Positions 6,504 to 13,187 of a stretch of 16,687 bases of DNA are shown here, piece by piece; positions within the stretch are counted from its first letter, which is position 1; each line of letters opens with the position of its first letter. Below the pieces are notes generated by a model. The model saw only the letters and a program-made list of their open reading frames with translations. It did no database searches and was not told where the DNA came from. A program made the translations under genes and the position numbers. This DNA comes from JANLQX01 sp031381685 (GTDB lineage Bacteria > Actinomycetota > Acidimicrobiia > Acidimicrobiales > JANYDT01): positions 1 through 16,687 of the forward strand of contig JANMYF010000340.1 in NCBI GenBank assembly GCA_031381685.1, written 5' to 3'.

Positions 6504-7361
6504 TCAATCGGCTGCCGTTCGCAGCGATCGCAGGTCGGCACGCTCGGGATTGCGTCCGGCGAGGATGTCATCCGCACGCTGACGCACCCCGTGAAGCATC
6601 TCGGGGTGGGAGAAGATCCAGAACGTGTCATCGACGACGGCATCGTGCACGAGGTCGGCAATGGTCGACGGCGGGAGACCCGCGGCGAGCACCGACGCGA
6701 CGTATTCGCTTCGGGCCAGGTCCTCTGGCCGCGCGACGCGCTCGGGAACACCGGCCGGGCGGTTGCGCGAGCTCTCGCCGATCCTCGTGTTGACCCACCC
6801 CGGGCACAGCACACTCACTCCGATGGGTGACCCGGCCAACTCGTGGTAGAGGGACTCCGAGATCCCGACCACGGCGTACTTGCTGGCGTTGTACGGGCCC
6901 ATGCCGCTGAAGGCGAGGTGACCGGCCATCGACGCGGTGTTGACGACGTGGCCCTCCTCGCCGCTCGCCACCATGCGTGGCAGGAACGATGCGATGCCAT
7001 GGACGACGCCGTGGAGGTTGACGCCGAGCACCCAGTTCCACTCGGCGACGCTCAACGTCGCCTGCGCGCCGCCGCCGCCGACGCCGGCGTTGTTGCACAG
7101 CACGTGCGTGGCACCGAAACGCTCATAGGTGCGTTCTGCCAGGCCCTCCACTGCCGCGGCGTCGGACACGTCGACCCGGACCGACAGGACCTCTGCACCC
7201 GCCGACTCGGCGACCGTCGCCGCCGCCGAGTCGAGGGCCGACTGCTCGATGTCGGCCATCACGACCGACATCCCGGCGGCGGCAAAGCGGTTGGCCATAG
7301 CGAGTCCGATGCCGCTCGCTGCGCCGGTGACAACGGCAACGCGTCCGTGGAGATCTTTCAT
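6504..7361 (-). CDS. Short-chain dehydrogenase/reductase (SDR family)
   Basis: Classical SDR of 285 residues, probably cytosolic, oxidising or reducing a hydroxyl/carbonyl group with a nicotinamide cofactor. Visible motifs: cofactor glycine motif TGAASGIG at 12-19; D37 at the end of beta-2 (VVMAD), which usually favours NAD over NADP; D64 in VDVSD; NNAG at 90-93. The catalytic tetrad is N115, S144, Y157, K161 (YNASK). CPGWVNT at 186-192 is the family PG motif. The C-terminal extension after about 245, SHPEMLHGVRQRADDIL, occurs in a subgroup often annotated only as SDR oxidoreductase. The substrate cannot be told. The ATG has no Shine-Dalgarno; a -10-like CACGAT lies six nt upstream, so the message may be leaderless. 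It is monocistronic, divergent from the AAA+ gene. Confidence 0.92.
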   Translation of the reverse strand: MKDLHGRVAVVTGAASGIGLAMANRFAAAGMSVVMADIEQSALDSAAATVAESAGAEVLSVRVDVSDAAAVEGLAERTYERFGATHVLCNNAGVGGGGAQATLSVAEWNWVLGVNLHGVVHGIASFLPRMVASGEEGHVVNTASMAGHLAFSGMGPYNASKYAVVGISESLYHELAGSPIGVSVLCPGWVNTRIGESSRNRPAGVPERVARPEDLARSEYVASVLAAGLPPSTIADLVHDAVVDDTFWIFSHPEMLHGVRQRADDILAGRNPERADLRSLRTAAD

Positions 7362-7367
7362 GTGAGC

Positions 7368-7395
7368 ATCGTGTCACCACTTCGTCGTCGGTCAA
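7368..7395 (-). promoter_or_regulatory. Candidate leaderless promoter of the SDR gene
   Basis: TTGACC (7395-7390), 16 bp, then CACGAT (7373-7368), six nt before the ATG at 7361. The -35 is good and the -10 weak. It lies in the 114-bp divergent spacer shared with the AAA+ gene. Confidence 0.35.
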
Positions 7396-7465
7396 AGCCG
7401 GCGCATCGTGGTTCGTTCGGCCCATTTTCGGCCCGAACTCCTCCGAAGCGTTCAAGCGCTTCCGA

Positions 7466-7471
7466 TACCCT
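7466..7471 (+). promoter_or_regulatory. Possible -10 box of the AAA+ ATPase gene
   Basis: TACCCT ends four nt before the ATG at 7476, and no Shine-Dalgarno is visible. The spacing is tight for a leaderless start and no clear -35 is seen. Confidence 0.25.
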
Positions 7472-7475
7472 CCCG

Positions 7476-8912
7476 ATGTCTTCCGCCGTGCCCAGTGACT
7501 TGGATGTTTCCACTCCACCGACACCCGACCGCCTCGACATCCCGATCACCGTGGTGACCGAGCTGTTCCTTCGCAAAACGTTTCAGGAGGACACGGTCAG
7601 CATCACCAAGCTCGTCAGCTGGCTCGGCATCAGCGGTTCGATCCTCTACGAGGTGTTCGAGACCTGCCGTTCGCGCAAGCTGATCGACGTGAAGGCGATG
7701 CAGGGCAATGACTACGTCTTCTGCCTCACCGATCTTGGTCGCGAGTTCGCTCGGGAGCTCAATCTGAAGTCGCAGTACATGGGCATCGCCCCGGTTGCGT
7801 TGGACAGCTACATCACGGCCGTGCAGCTCCAGAAGTCGAGTCTGAAGGTCAACCGGGATCAGATGGTGCAGGCGATGAGCGATCTCGTCGTCCAGCCGGA
7901 GATGCTCGACGAGCTCGGACCAGCGTTCAACTCACAGCATTCGATCTTCTTCTACGGCCCCGCCGGAACCGGTAAGACGAGCCTCGCCGAGCGGTTGGTG
8001 CGTCTGTTCAAGGACTGGATCGTCGTCCCCCACGCGATCCTCGTCGACGGGCAATACATCGTCGTGTTCGACCCGACGATTCACGAGCCGATCGAACCGC
8101 AACCCGAGGAGCTCGACCGCCGATGGGTCGCCTGCAAGCGGCCGCTCGTGACGGTTGGCGGCGAATTGGAGATGGCGTCGCTCCAACTGACCTACGACCC
8201 GGTCGGTCGCGTCTACGTGGCACCGCTGCACGTCAAGGCCAACAACGGCATGATGCTGATCGACGACTTCGGCCGCCAGGTCATGACCCCGATGCAGCTC
8301 CTCAACCGCTGGATCTACCCACTCTCTAAGCGCATCGACTACCTCCCGCTGGCGAACGGCGCCAAGGTCGGACTCCCCTTCGAGCTGATGGTCGCGTTCT
8401 CGACGAACATGGCGCCCGAGGACCTCGGCGACGAGGCCTTCTTCCGACGGATCCAGAACAAGGTGTACGTGGGTCCGGTCACGGCGGAGGCGTTCGACAT
8501 CATCTTGGACCGTGTGTCGGTCAAGCTCGGCGTGAAGCTCCTACCGCAATCTGCCAGAGAGCTCCGGACGCTGTGCCTGGAGCGCGACTCCATCGGTCTG
8601 CGTGCGAACTATCCCTTCGACATGTGCAAGATGGCGAAGTCGCTTGCCGAGTACGAAGGCGTGCAGCCTGTGCTCGATTCCTACGCTCTGGCCAAGGCGG
8701 CACGCCTGTACTGGGGCGATCCGAACGCCAAGATGAGCGGCGCCGCGCTGAGCTCCGGCAAGGTCGATGCTCCGGCGCCCCCGAGGGCTCCGTCGCCGAC
8801 ATCCGCGGACGCGGCACATGCCGATCCCCACGGAGTGAACCCGGCCTACCTCCACGACAGCGAGCACAGCCCGAGCGTGGCGACCTTGATGGAGATGGTC
8901 ACCCAGAAGTAG
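7476..8912 (+). CDS. AAA+ ATPase with N-terminal winged-helix-like region, function unknown
   Basis: A 478-residue protein. The ATG at 7476 is the first plausible start; the open frame extends upstream but that part is Arg/His-rich and unlike protein. Residues about 20-97 look like a winged-helix fold (SITKLVSWLGISGSILYEVF, then CLTDLGREFARELN). The ATPase core has Walker A GPAGTGKTS at 161-169, a conserved insert with DGQYIVVFDP (191-200) and LDRRWVACKRP (213-223), HVKANNG (252-258), Walker B MMLIDD at 259-264, sensor-1-like FSTN at 308-311 and a probable arginine finger in AFFRRI (321-326). The tail from about 430 is Pro/Ala-rich and probably disordered. I recognise the core as one of the AAA+ families lacking an assigned role. 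No partner gene is adjacent: it is divergent from the SDR gene, and the next gene is convergent with only four bases between stops. It could remodel a protein or DNA complex; that is conjecture. Confidence 0.85.
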   Translation: MSSAVPSDLDVSTPPTPDRLDIPITVVTELFLRKTFQEDTVSITKLVSWLGISGSILYEVFETCRSRKLIDVKAMQGNDYVFCLTDLGREFARELNLKSQYMGIAPVALDSYITAVQLQKSSLKVNRDQMVQAMSDLVVQPEMLDELGPAFNSQHSIFFYGPAGTGKTSLAERLVRLFKDWIVVPHAILVDGQYIVVFDPTIHEPIEPQPEELDRRWVACKRPLVTVGGELEMASLQLTYDPVGRVYVAPLHVKANNGMMLIDDFGRQVMTPMQLLNRWIYPLSKRIDYLPLANGAKVGLPFELMVAFSTNMAPEDLGDEAFFRRIQNKVYVGPVTAEAFDIILDRVSVKLGVKLLPQSARELRTLCLERDSIGLRANYPFDMCKMAKSLAEYEGVQPVLDSYALAKAARLYWGDPNAKMSGAALSSGKVDAPAPPRAPSPTSADAAHADPHGVNPAYLHDSEHSPSVATLMEMVTQK

Positions 8913-8916
8913 CGAT

Positions 8917-9650
8917 CTAGCTGGCGGCGATGGCGTCGAGAAACGCGTCGACGTCCCGCTGCACCGTCGTGCCGGGTCGCAGCAGCGACCAACCGTGTCC
9001 CCCCTTCGCCACCGTGATGGATGCCGCATCCGGTGATCTCGTGGCTTTCGCGACGAGTCGCTTCGCCGTCTTCGACGCGTCGCCGTCATCGCCTGCGCCG
9101 ATCGCCCGAAACGCGACGCGAAGCGCGGTAGCAGCCGTGCCCGCTTCCTGACCGCGGAAGTTCCACGGAGCCGAGACGGCGACGACGGCATCGACCGGCG
9201 GGTTGATGACAGCCCCGGCGACGACGACCGCGCTTGCGCCCATCGACGCACCGACGATCACGACACGACTCGCTCCCTGGCGTCGCAGGTGGCCGACGGC
9301 CGCGGCGATGTCATTGCGATAGGAGAGCGCCTTCGTCCCCGTCACCCTGGCCGACGCGCCATAGCCACGCAGATCGAGCGAGAGCACGGTGGCGCGCGAT
9401 GCCAGATACGCCGCTTATGACTTCCATCCGCAGTGGTCCTGGTTGACCTGGTGAACGAGCACGACGCCCAGCGGACCGCGCCCTGGACGAAGCCGGCCAC
9501 GCTGACACCGTCGGCCGTGGTGAGGTCGACCCGCTCCGTCCCGGGCGCGTCGCATGGCGCGGACGCGCCGATTGTCGGCGCCGCCAGAGGGCCGAGCGTG
9601 GCCGCGCCTGCGATGAGGACCGAGCAACAGAATCGTCGTCGCAGGCGCAT
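8917..9650 (-). pseudogene. Exported alpha/beta hydrolase, broken by a frameshift and an in-frame stop
   Basis: The N-terminus starts at the ATG at 9650 (an upstream ATG at 9689 is also in frame). It has an Arg-rich export signal, MRLRRRFCCSVLIAGAATLG..GASA, then ERVDLTTADGVSVAGFVQG. Hydrolase similarity then continues in another frame as RGPLGVVLVHQVNQDHCGWKS. The switch lies near 9465-9485 and equals a loss of one base. In that second frame TAA at 9417-9415 interrupts WKS-AAYLASRATVLSLDLRGYGASARV, where a Tyr codon would be expected. The rest is intact to TAG at 8917: nucleophile motif GASMGAS, DAVVAVSAPWNFRG, and KGGHGW with the likely catalytic histidine. Two independent lesions make a functional product unlikely, unless they are sequencing or assembly errors. 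The family is dienelactone-hydrolase-like; the substrate is unknown. It follows the GNAT gene by 15 to 54 bp, probably as last gene of that operon. Confidence 0.8.
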
Positions 9651-9704
9651 GCCTTCAACGTAGGACGGACGCCGGCAGGCTGCACCCATCGCTCTCAGCC
9701 CTGC

Positions 9705-10178
9705 TCAGGCGTCCGCCGAGTCCTTGCGCACGGCGACGTCGGTGGCCCACCGGTAGCGGGTCCAACCGGGGACGGGTGTGGCGCCAAGCGCGTCGTAGAA
9801 CGCGATGGACGGTTCGTTCCAGTCGAGCACCATCCATTCGACCCGGCCGGCCGTCGAGGCCCGCAGAAAGGTGAGGAGCTGCTGGCCGTAGCCGTTGCCC
9901 CGGAACTGGGGCTTCACGAACAGATCCTCGAGCCAGATCCCGTGATCGCCACGAAACGTCGAGAACGTCGGGAACCACAGCGCGAACCCGGCGACCTCGC
10001 CGGTTGCGTCATGGACCGCAAGGGTCACCCTCGTCGAACTCGACCCGCTGAAGAGTTGGCGTTGGAGGTCATCAACGGTCCACGCCACCTCGTGTGAGAG
10101 CCCTTCGTACTCGGCCAGACCCTCGATGAGCTGCCCGATGATCTCCACGTCGTCGGCGGTGGCATCACGGAGCGTCAC
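9705..10178 (-). CDS. GNAT family N-acetyltransferase (SSAT-like)
   Basis: Acetyl-CoA-dependent N-acetyltransferase of 157 residues if it starts at the GTG at 10178, which overlaps the ligC stop by four bases (GTGA). A GTG nine bases upstream (10187) is the alternative, giving 160 residues. It opens VTLRDATADDVEIIGQLIEGLAEYE. WLEDLFVKPQFRGNGYGQQLL, around residues 82-102, is GNAT motif A with the RGNGYG pyrophosphate-binding loop at 93-98. LDWNEPSIAFYDALGA (118-133) is motif B, with DWN and Y128, the usual general acid. This pattern resembles spermidine/diamine and thialysine acetyltransferases, but the acceptor is not determined. It lies between ligC and the broken hydrolase and is probably cotranscribed with both. 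Confidence 0.9.
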   Translation of the reverse strand: MTLRDATADDVEIIGQLIEGLAEYEGLSHEVAWTVDDLQRQLFSGSSSTRVTLAVHDATGEVAGFALWFPTFSTFRGDHGIWLEDLFVKPQFRGNGYGQQLLTFLRASTAGRVEWMVLDWNEPSIAFYDALGATPVPGWTRYRWATDVAVRKDSADA

Positions 10179-11296
10179 AACGCCCACGCCTCGCCGTCGG
10201 CGGCCACCACGTCGTCGAGCGTGCAGGGCGGGGCCGGCTCGATCTGGTCGTACGTGCAGCTCTCGGGTGAGCGATCCGGGCGCCAGCGCCGGAACGTCGC
10301 AGCGTGACGGAACCGGTCACCCTGGAGATGATCGAACGCCACTTCGCACACGCGCTCCGGGCGCAAGAGCACGAACGACAGATCCTTCGTGCCCGTCCAC
10401 CGGCTTCCTGCTCCGGGGACGCGCTGACCGGCGGCCGATGCCTCGTCCATCATCCCCGCCCAATGGGCCCAGGGGTGATCCTCGTTGTCCGTGCGGAGCG
10501 GTTCCAGTTCATCGACGAGCTCGCGTCGCCGAGCATCCGTGAACGCCGCAGTCACGCCGACGTGGTTGAGGTGGCCGTCGGCGTTGTAGATGCCGAGCAG
10601 GAGCGAACCGACGATCCCGCCGTGCTTGTGCCACCGGAAGCCGGCGACCACGCAGTCCGCCGTTCGCTGATGCTTCACCTTGATCATGGTCCGCTTGTTC
10701 TCGACGTACGGATCGGCGAGCCGTTTGGCGATGATCCCGTCGCACCCCGCCGCCTCGAAGCGGACGAACCAGTCGGCCGCCAACGCACGCGAGGTCGTCG
10801 CTGGTGTCACGCAGACCGCACCATTGCTACGTGCGCTTACATCGGTCAGCGCCTCGTTCAGGAGAGCACGTCGTTCCCGAAGCGGGGCGCGTCGCAGATC
10901 GCGGTCGCCGAGAGCGAGCAGATCGAACGCCACGAAACGGGCCGGTGTCTCGGCCGCCAGCCGGCGCACCCGGGAATCGGCCGGATGGATCCGCTGGCCG
11001 AGCTGATCGAAGTCGGCCACCCCGTTGTTCTCGACGACGATTTCACCGTCGACCACGCAGCGGTCGGGCAACGAAAGACGAAAAGCTTCCACGAGCTCCG
11101 GGAAGTACCGGGTGAGCGGCTTCTCGTTGCGACTGCCCAGCACGATCTCGTCACCGTCTCGGAACACGATCGACCGGAAGCCGTCCCACTTCGGGTCGTA
11201 GAGCCATTCCGACTGAACGGCGACGTCTGATCCCGGAAGCTCACCCATCGGCTTCGAGAGCATCGGCGCGACGGGCGGCATCACCGGCAGATCCAT
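10175..11296 (-). CDS. ligC: ATP-dependent DNA ligase LigC
   Basis: Nick-sealing ligase of 373 residues, close to the length of mycobacterial LigC. It opens MDLPVMPPVAPMLSK. The adenylation motif is KWDG at 36-39, with K36 the AMP-accepting lysine. Next come motif Ia SRNEKPLTRYFPEL (55-68), motif III VVDGEIV (81-87), IIIa FVAFDLLAL (121-129), IV DGIIAKR (186-192) and V IKVKHQRTADCVVAG (205-219). The OB-fold domain follows, with DLSFVLLRPERVCEVAFDH (305-323) and FRRWRPDRSPESCT (335-348). LigC is a DNA-repair ligase that can act in base-excision or end-joining repair in actinobacteria. No Ku, LigD or primase gene is adjacent. I use the ATG at 11296: the 99 codons upstream in frame lack ligase similarity and run into the divergent gene. 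There is no Shine-Dalgarno; TACCTT lies six nt upstream, suggesting a leaderless message. Confidence 0.95.
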   Translation of the reverse strand: MDLPVMPPVAPMLSKPMGELPGSDVAVQSEWLYDPKWDGFRSIVFRDGDEIVLGSRNEKPLTRYFPELVEAFRLSLPDRCVVDGEIVVENNGVADFDQLGQRIHPADSRVRRLAAETPARFVAFDLLALGDRDLRRAPLRERRALLNEALTDVSARSNGAVCVTPATTSRALAADWFVRFEAAGCDGIIAKRLADPYVENKRTMIKVKHQRTADCVVAGFRWHKHGGIVGSLLLGIYNADGHLNHVGVTAAFTDARRRELVDELEPLRTDNEDHPWAHWAGMMDEASAAGQRVPGAGSRWTGTKDLSFVLLRPERVCEVAFDHLQGDRFRHAATFRRWRPDRSPESCTYDQIEPAPPCTLDDVVAADGEAWAL

Positions 11297-11326
11297 GCCG
11301 TCAAGGTATCCGGTACGTTCGGGTCC
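11297..11326. promoter_or_regulatory. 30-bp divergent promoter region between ligC and the PPOX gene
   Basis: Minus strand: TACCTT (11308-11303), six nt before the ligC ATG. Plus strand: TACGTT (11314-11319), seven nt before the PPOX ATG. Both fit TAnnnT -10 boxes of leaderless transcripts. The corresponding -35 regions must lie inside the opposite coding sequences. Confidence 0.45.
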
Positions 11327-11704
11327 ATGGCGACGAAGGCCGAACGGCTCACCGGCGACGCGAACGTGTGGATCGCATTGACGCGTGCCGACGGCCGGCC
11401 GCACCTCACGCCGATCTGGTTCGTGTGGGTCGAGGACGCGATCTGGCTGTGCACCACGCGCAACTCGGTGAAGGCCCGCATCGTCGACGCGAGGCCGGCC
11501 GTCAGCTTTGCGTTGGAGGACGGCAGCCGTCCGGTGACCGGGGAGGGCCGGGGCCGTCTCGTCGAGCTGCGCGATGCGCCCCGGACCGTGCACGCCGCGT
11601 TCCTTGCGAAGTACGACTGGGACACGTCGAACGAGCCGGAGTACGTGCTCATCCGGATCGAAGTGACCCGCTGGCTGTCGCCAAGCATGGACCCGGTGGA
11701 GTGA
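11327..11704 (+). CDS. PPOX-fold (pyridoxamine 5'-phosphate oxidase-like) flavin/F420-dependent enzyme
   Basis: A small protein of 125 residues with the split-beta-barrel pattern of the PPOX class. WIALTRADGRPHLTPIWFVW (15-34) and IWLCTTRNSVKARIVDARP (39-57) form the cofactor-binding strands, and VSFALEDG (59-66), PVTGEGRGRLV (69-79) follow. Actinobacterial members bind FMN or F420 and reduce diverse substrates or act on haem; which cofactor is used here cannot be decided by eye. The ATG is preceded by TACGTT and no Shine-Dalgarno. It is divergent from ligC. The next gene starts 84 bp downstream with its own candidate -10 box, so it may be monocistronic. Confidence 0.85.
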   Translation: MATKAERLTGDANVWIALTRADGRPHLTPIWFVWVEDAIWLCTTRNSVKARIVDARPAVSFALEDGSRPVTGEGRGRLVELRDAPRTVHAAFLAKYDWDTSNEPEYVLIRIEVTRWLSPSMDPVE

Positions 11705-11775
11705 TCAGCGTGGACGCCGTGGGTGACCGCGGTGGGCACCAAGGAGTGCGTGGACGGCTTGCGTGGCGCCGGGGG

Positions 11776-11781
11776 TAGCGT
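11776..11781 (+). promoter_or_regulatory. Candidate leaderless -10 box of the small membrane-protein gene
   Basis: TAGCGT is followed by seven nt and the ATG at 11789. The intervening CGAGGGC could also serve as a close ribosome site. TGGACG at 11751-11756 is a possible but distant -35 (19-bp spacer). GCGTGGACG occurs twice in this spacer, at 11708-11716 and 11748-11756. Confidence 0.35.
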
Positions 11782-11788
11782 CGAGGGC

Positions 11789-12112
11789 ATGGCCACACAG
11801 TTCGAGTCCGCCGACGGCAGGGTGATTCGCGTCCGACTGCCCGGCGACCCGGAGCCCGATCCGGAGAACCCCGACGAGTTCGACGACCTCGACGAGGGCA
11901 GCGAGACCGAAGCCGTGATCCTCGTGCCCCAGCACAACACCATGACCGTCGAAGGCGCCGTCTCGGGAATCGGATCCATGGTCCGAGGCATGTCGAAGGG
12001 CGGCGCCAACTCCATGCAGCCGGGCAACTGGTGGCACGACTGGGGGAAGTACGTGATCCCGATGGTGGTGCTGACGGTCGGCGTCATGGTCGGGTCCGTA
12101 CTGCTTCGGTGA
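11789..12112 (+). CDS. Small acidic protein with one C-terminal membrane helix, unknown function
   Basis: 107 residues; I do not recognise the family. The start is the ATG at 11789; an in-frame GTG at 11723 would add 22 residues of spacer-like sequence. Residues 1-16 look like a short beta segment (MATQFESADGRVIRVR). Residues 17-41 are strongly acidic and Pro-rich (PGDPEPDPENPDEFDDLDEG). Then come AVILVPQHN, a Gly/Met-rich amphipathic stretch (55-78), NWWHDWGKY at 80-88 and a single membrane helix, VIPMVVLTVGVMVGSVLL, at 89-106, ending in Arg. The N-terminus is probably cytosolic, making it tail-anchored. Its TGA overlaps the GTG of the DUF72 gene by four bases, so the two are likely translated together. 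Confidence 0.7.
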   Translation: MATQFESADGRVIRVRLPGDPEPDPENPDEFDDLDEGSETEAVILVPQHNTMTVEGAVSGIGSMVRGMSKGGANSMQPGNWWHDWGKYVIPMVVLTVGVMVGSVLLR

Positions 12113-13116
12113 ACCCGGCGCCTGCCGCGCCGGTGTCGACCGGGCCGGCCGAACCCGTCCTCGGTCCGATCATCGAACGAGAAGGCACACGCATCCTGGT
12201 CGGCACCTGTTCGTGGGCCGATGCGTCACTGGTGAAGGACGCCGACTGGTATCCACGCCGATCGATGAAGGCGGCCGAGCGCCTGGCGTTCTACGCGAGC
12301 CGCTTCCCTGTCGTCGAGGTCGACTCCACCTACTACTTCCCGCCGACCCCGGAACTGGCGGCCAACTGGGTCGATCGCACACCAACCGGCTTCACCTTCG
12401 ATGTGAAGGCGTGGTCGCTGCTCACGGGGCACCCGACGTTTCCCCATTCGCTCTGGGAGGATCTCCAAGGCGAGGTCAAGGCGGAGTTCCGCGACAAACG
12501 CAACATCTACGACAAGCACCTGACCGACGAAGCCCTCGCCGAATGCTGGCATCGCTTCCGTCATTCGCTCAGTCCGCTGCACGACGCCGGCAAGCTCGGC
12601 GCAGTCCTGCTGCAATGGCCGCCGTGGTTCGGACCGAAGGGTGAGCACTGCGATCGGATCCTTGATGCCGTCGCGATGCTCGCCCCGTATCGCTGCCTGA
12701 TCGAATTCCGCAACGCGAAGTGGCTCTCGGGCGAACAGTGCGAGAACACGCTCGGGTGGTTGGAGGCGAACGGACTCACGTTCGTCTGCGTTGACGAGCC
12801 GCAGGGCTTCGCCTCGTCGATCCCGCCGGTCGTCGCATCCACGGCGGCACTCGCCGTCGTGCGGTTCCACGGGCACAACGCGGAGAACTGGGAGGCCCGC
12901 GGGATCACGGCGGCCGAGCGCTTCAAGTACCTCTACGACGACACCGAACTCGACGCCTGGGCGAAGAAGCTGCGCGAGCTGGAAGGGTCCGCCGACGAGC
13001 TCCACGTGTTGTGGAACAACTGCTGGCAGGACTTCGGGGTCACGAATGCACAGCAGATGATCGACCGGCTGCGCACCCCGGACCAGGGCAACGATCCAGC
13101 AGAACCCGGCAGATGA
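12109..13116 (+). CDS. DUF72 (YecE-like) family protein
   Basis: 335 residues from a GTG that overlaps the preceding stop (GTGA). After a Pro/Ala-rich leader of about 25 residues comes the DUF72 core: ILVGTCSWAD, WYPRRSMKAAERLAFYASRF, VVEVDSTYYFPPTPELAANW, RTPTGFTFDVKAWSLLTGHP. Later parts are LGAVLLQWPPWF, CLIEFRNAKWL, FVCVDEPQGF, AVVRFHGHNAENW and LWNNCWQDFGVTNAQQMIDRL. The fold is a TIM barrel. The biochemical role of DUF72 is not established; an activity cannot be assigned from the sequence. The conserved part ends at QMIDRL; the final 15 residues look like a non-conserved tail. The stop codon sits within a repeat of the QMIDRL-coding bases, displaced 56 bp, so the 3' end seems to have been rearranged. 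Confidence 0.9.
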   Translation: MNPAPAAPVSTGPAEPVLGPIIEREGTRILVGTCSWADASLVKDADWYPRRSMKAAERLAFYASRFPVVEVDSTYYFPPTPELAANWVDRTPTGFTFDVKAWSLLTGHPTFPHSLWEDLQGEVKAEFRDKRNIYDKHLTDEALAECWHRFRHSLSPLHDAGKLGAVLLQWPPWFGPKGEHCDRILDAVAMLAPYRCLIEFRNAKWLSGEQCENTLGWLEANGLTFVCVDEPQGFASSIPPVVASTAALAVVRFHGHNAENWEARGITAAERFKYLYDDTELDAWAKKLRELEGSADELHVLWNNCWQDFGVTNAQQMIDRLRTPDQGNDPAEPGR

Positions 13117-13125
13117 TCGACCGGC
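13053..13125 (+). repeat. 17-bp direct repeat at the DUF72 3' end (offset 56 bp)
   Basis: GCAGATGATCGACCGGC occurs exactly at 13053-13069, coding QMIDR in frame, and at 13109-13125, where it is out of frame and supplies the stop codon (13114-13116). A weaker TGCGCACC/TGCGCGCC match follows each copy after a short gap. Confidence 0.8.
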
Positions 13126-13173
13126 CCCGGTGCGCGCCTCGTCATCGCCTGGGGCACAGCGCTGGGGCATCGG

Positions 13174-13179
13174 TAGGAT
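13174..13179 (+). promoter_or_regulatory. Candidate leaderless -10 box of the alpha/beta hydrolase gene
   Basis: TAGGAT, a good -10, is followed by eight nt and the GTG at 13188. There is no Shine-Dalgarno in CGACCCCC and no clear -35. Confidence 0.45.
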
Positions 13180-13187
13180 CGACCCCC

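Noticed and set aside
7066..7090. GCC-rich run in the SDR gene as a repeat element
   Set aside because: It encodes the Gly-rich loop VGGGGA after NNAG in frame; ordinary codon bias explains it.
8913..8916. Terminator between the AAA+ gene and the broken hydrolase
   Set aside because: Only four bases separate the stops and no stable stem is visible around them.
11281..12087. 268-codon minus-strand frame spanning PPOX, the spacer and the small membrane protein
   Set aside because: Ser/Thr/Arg-rich, no motif, and it covers several independent sense features.
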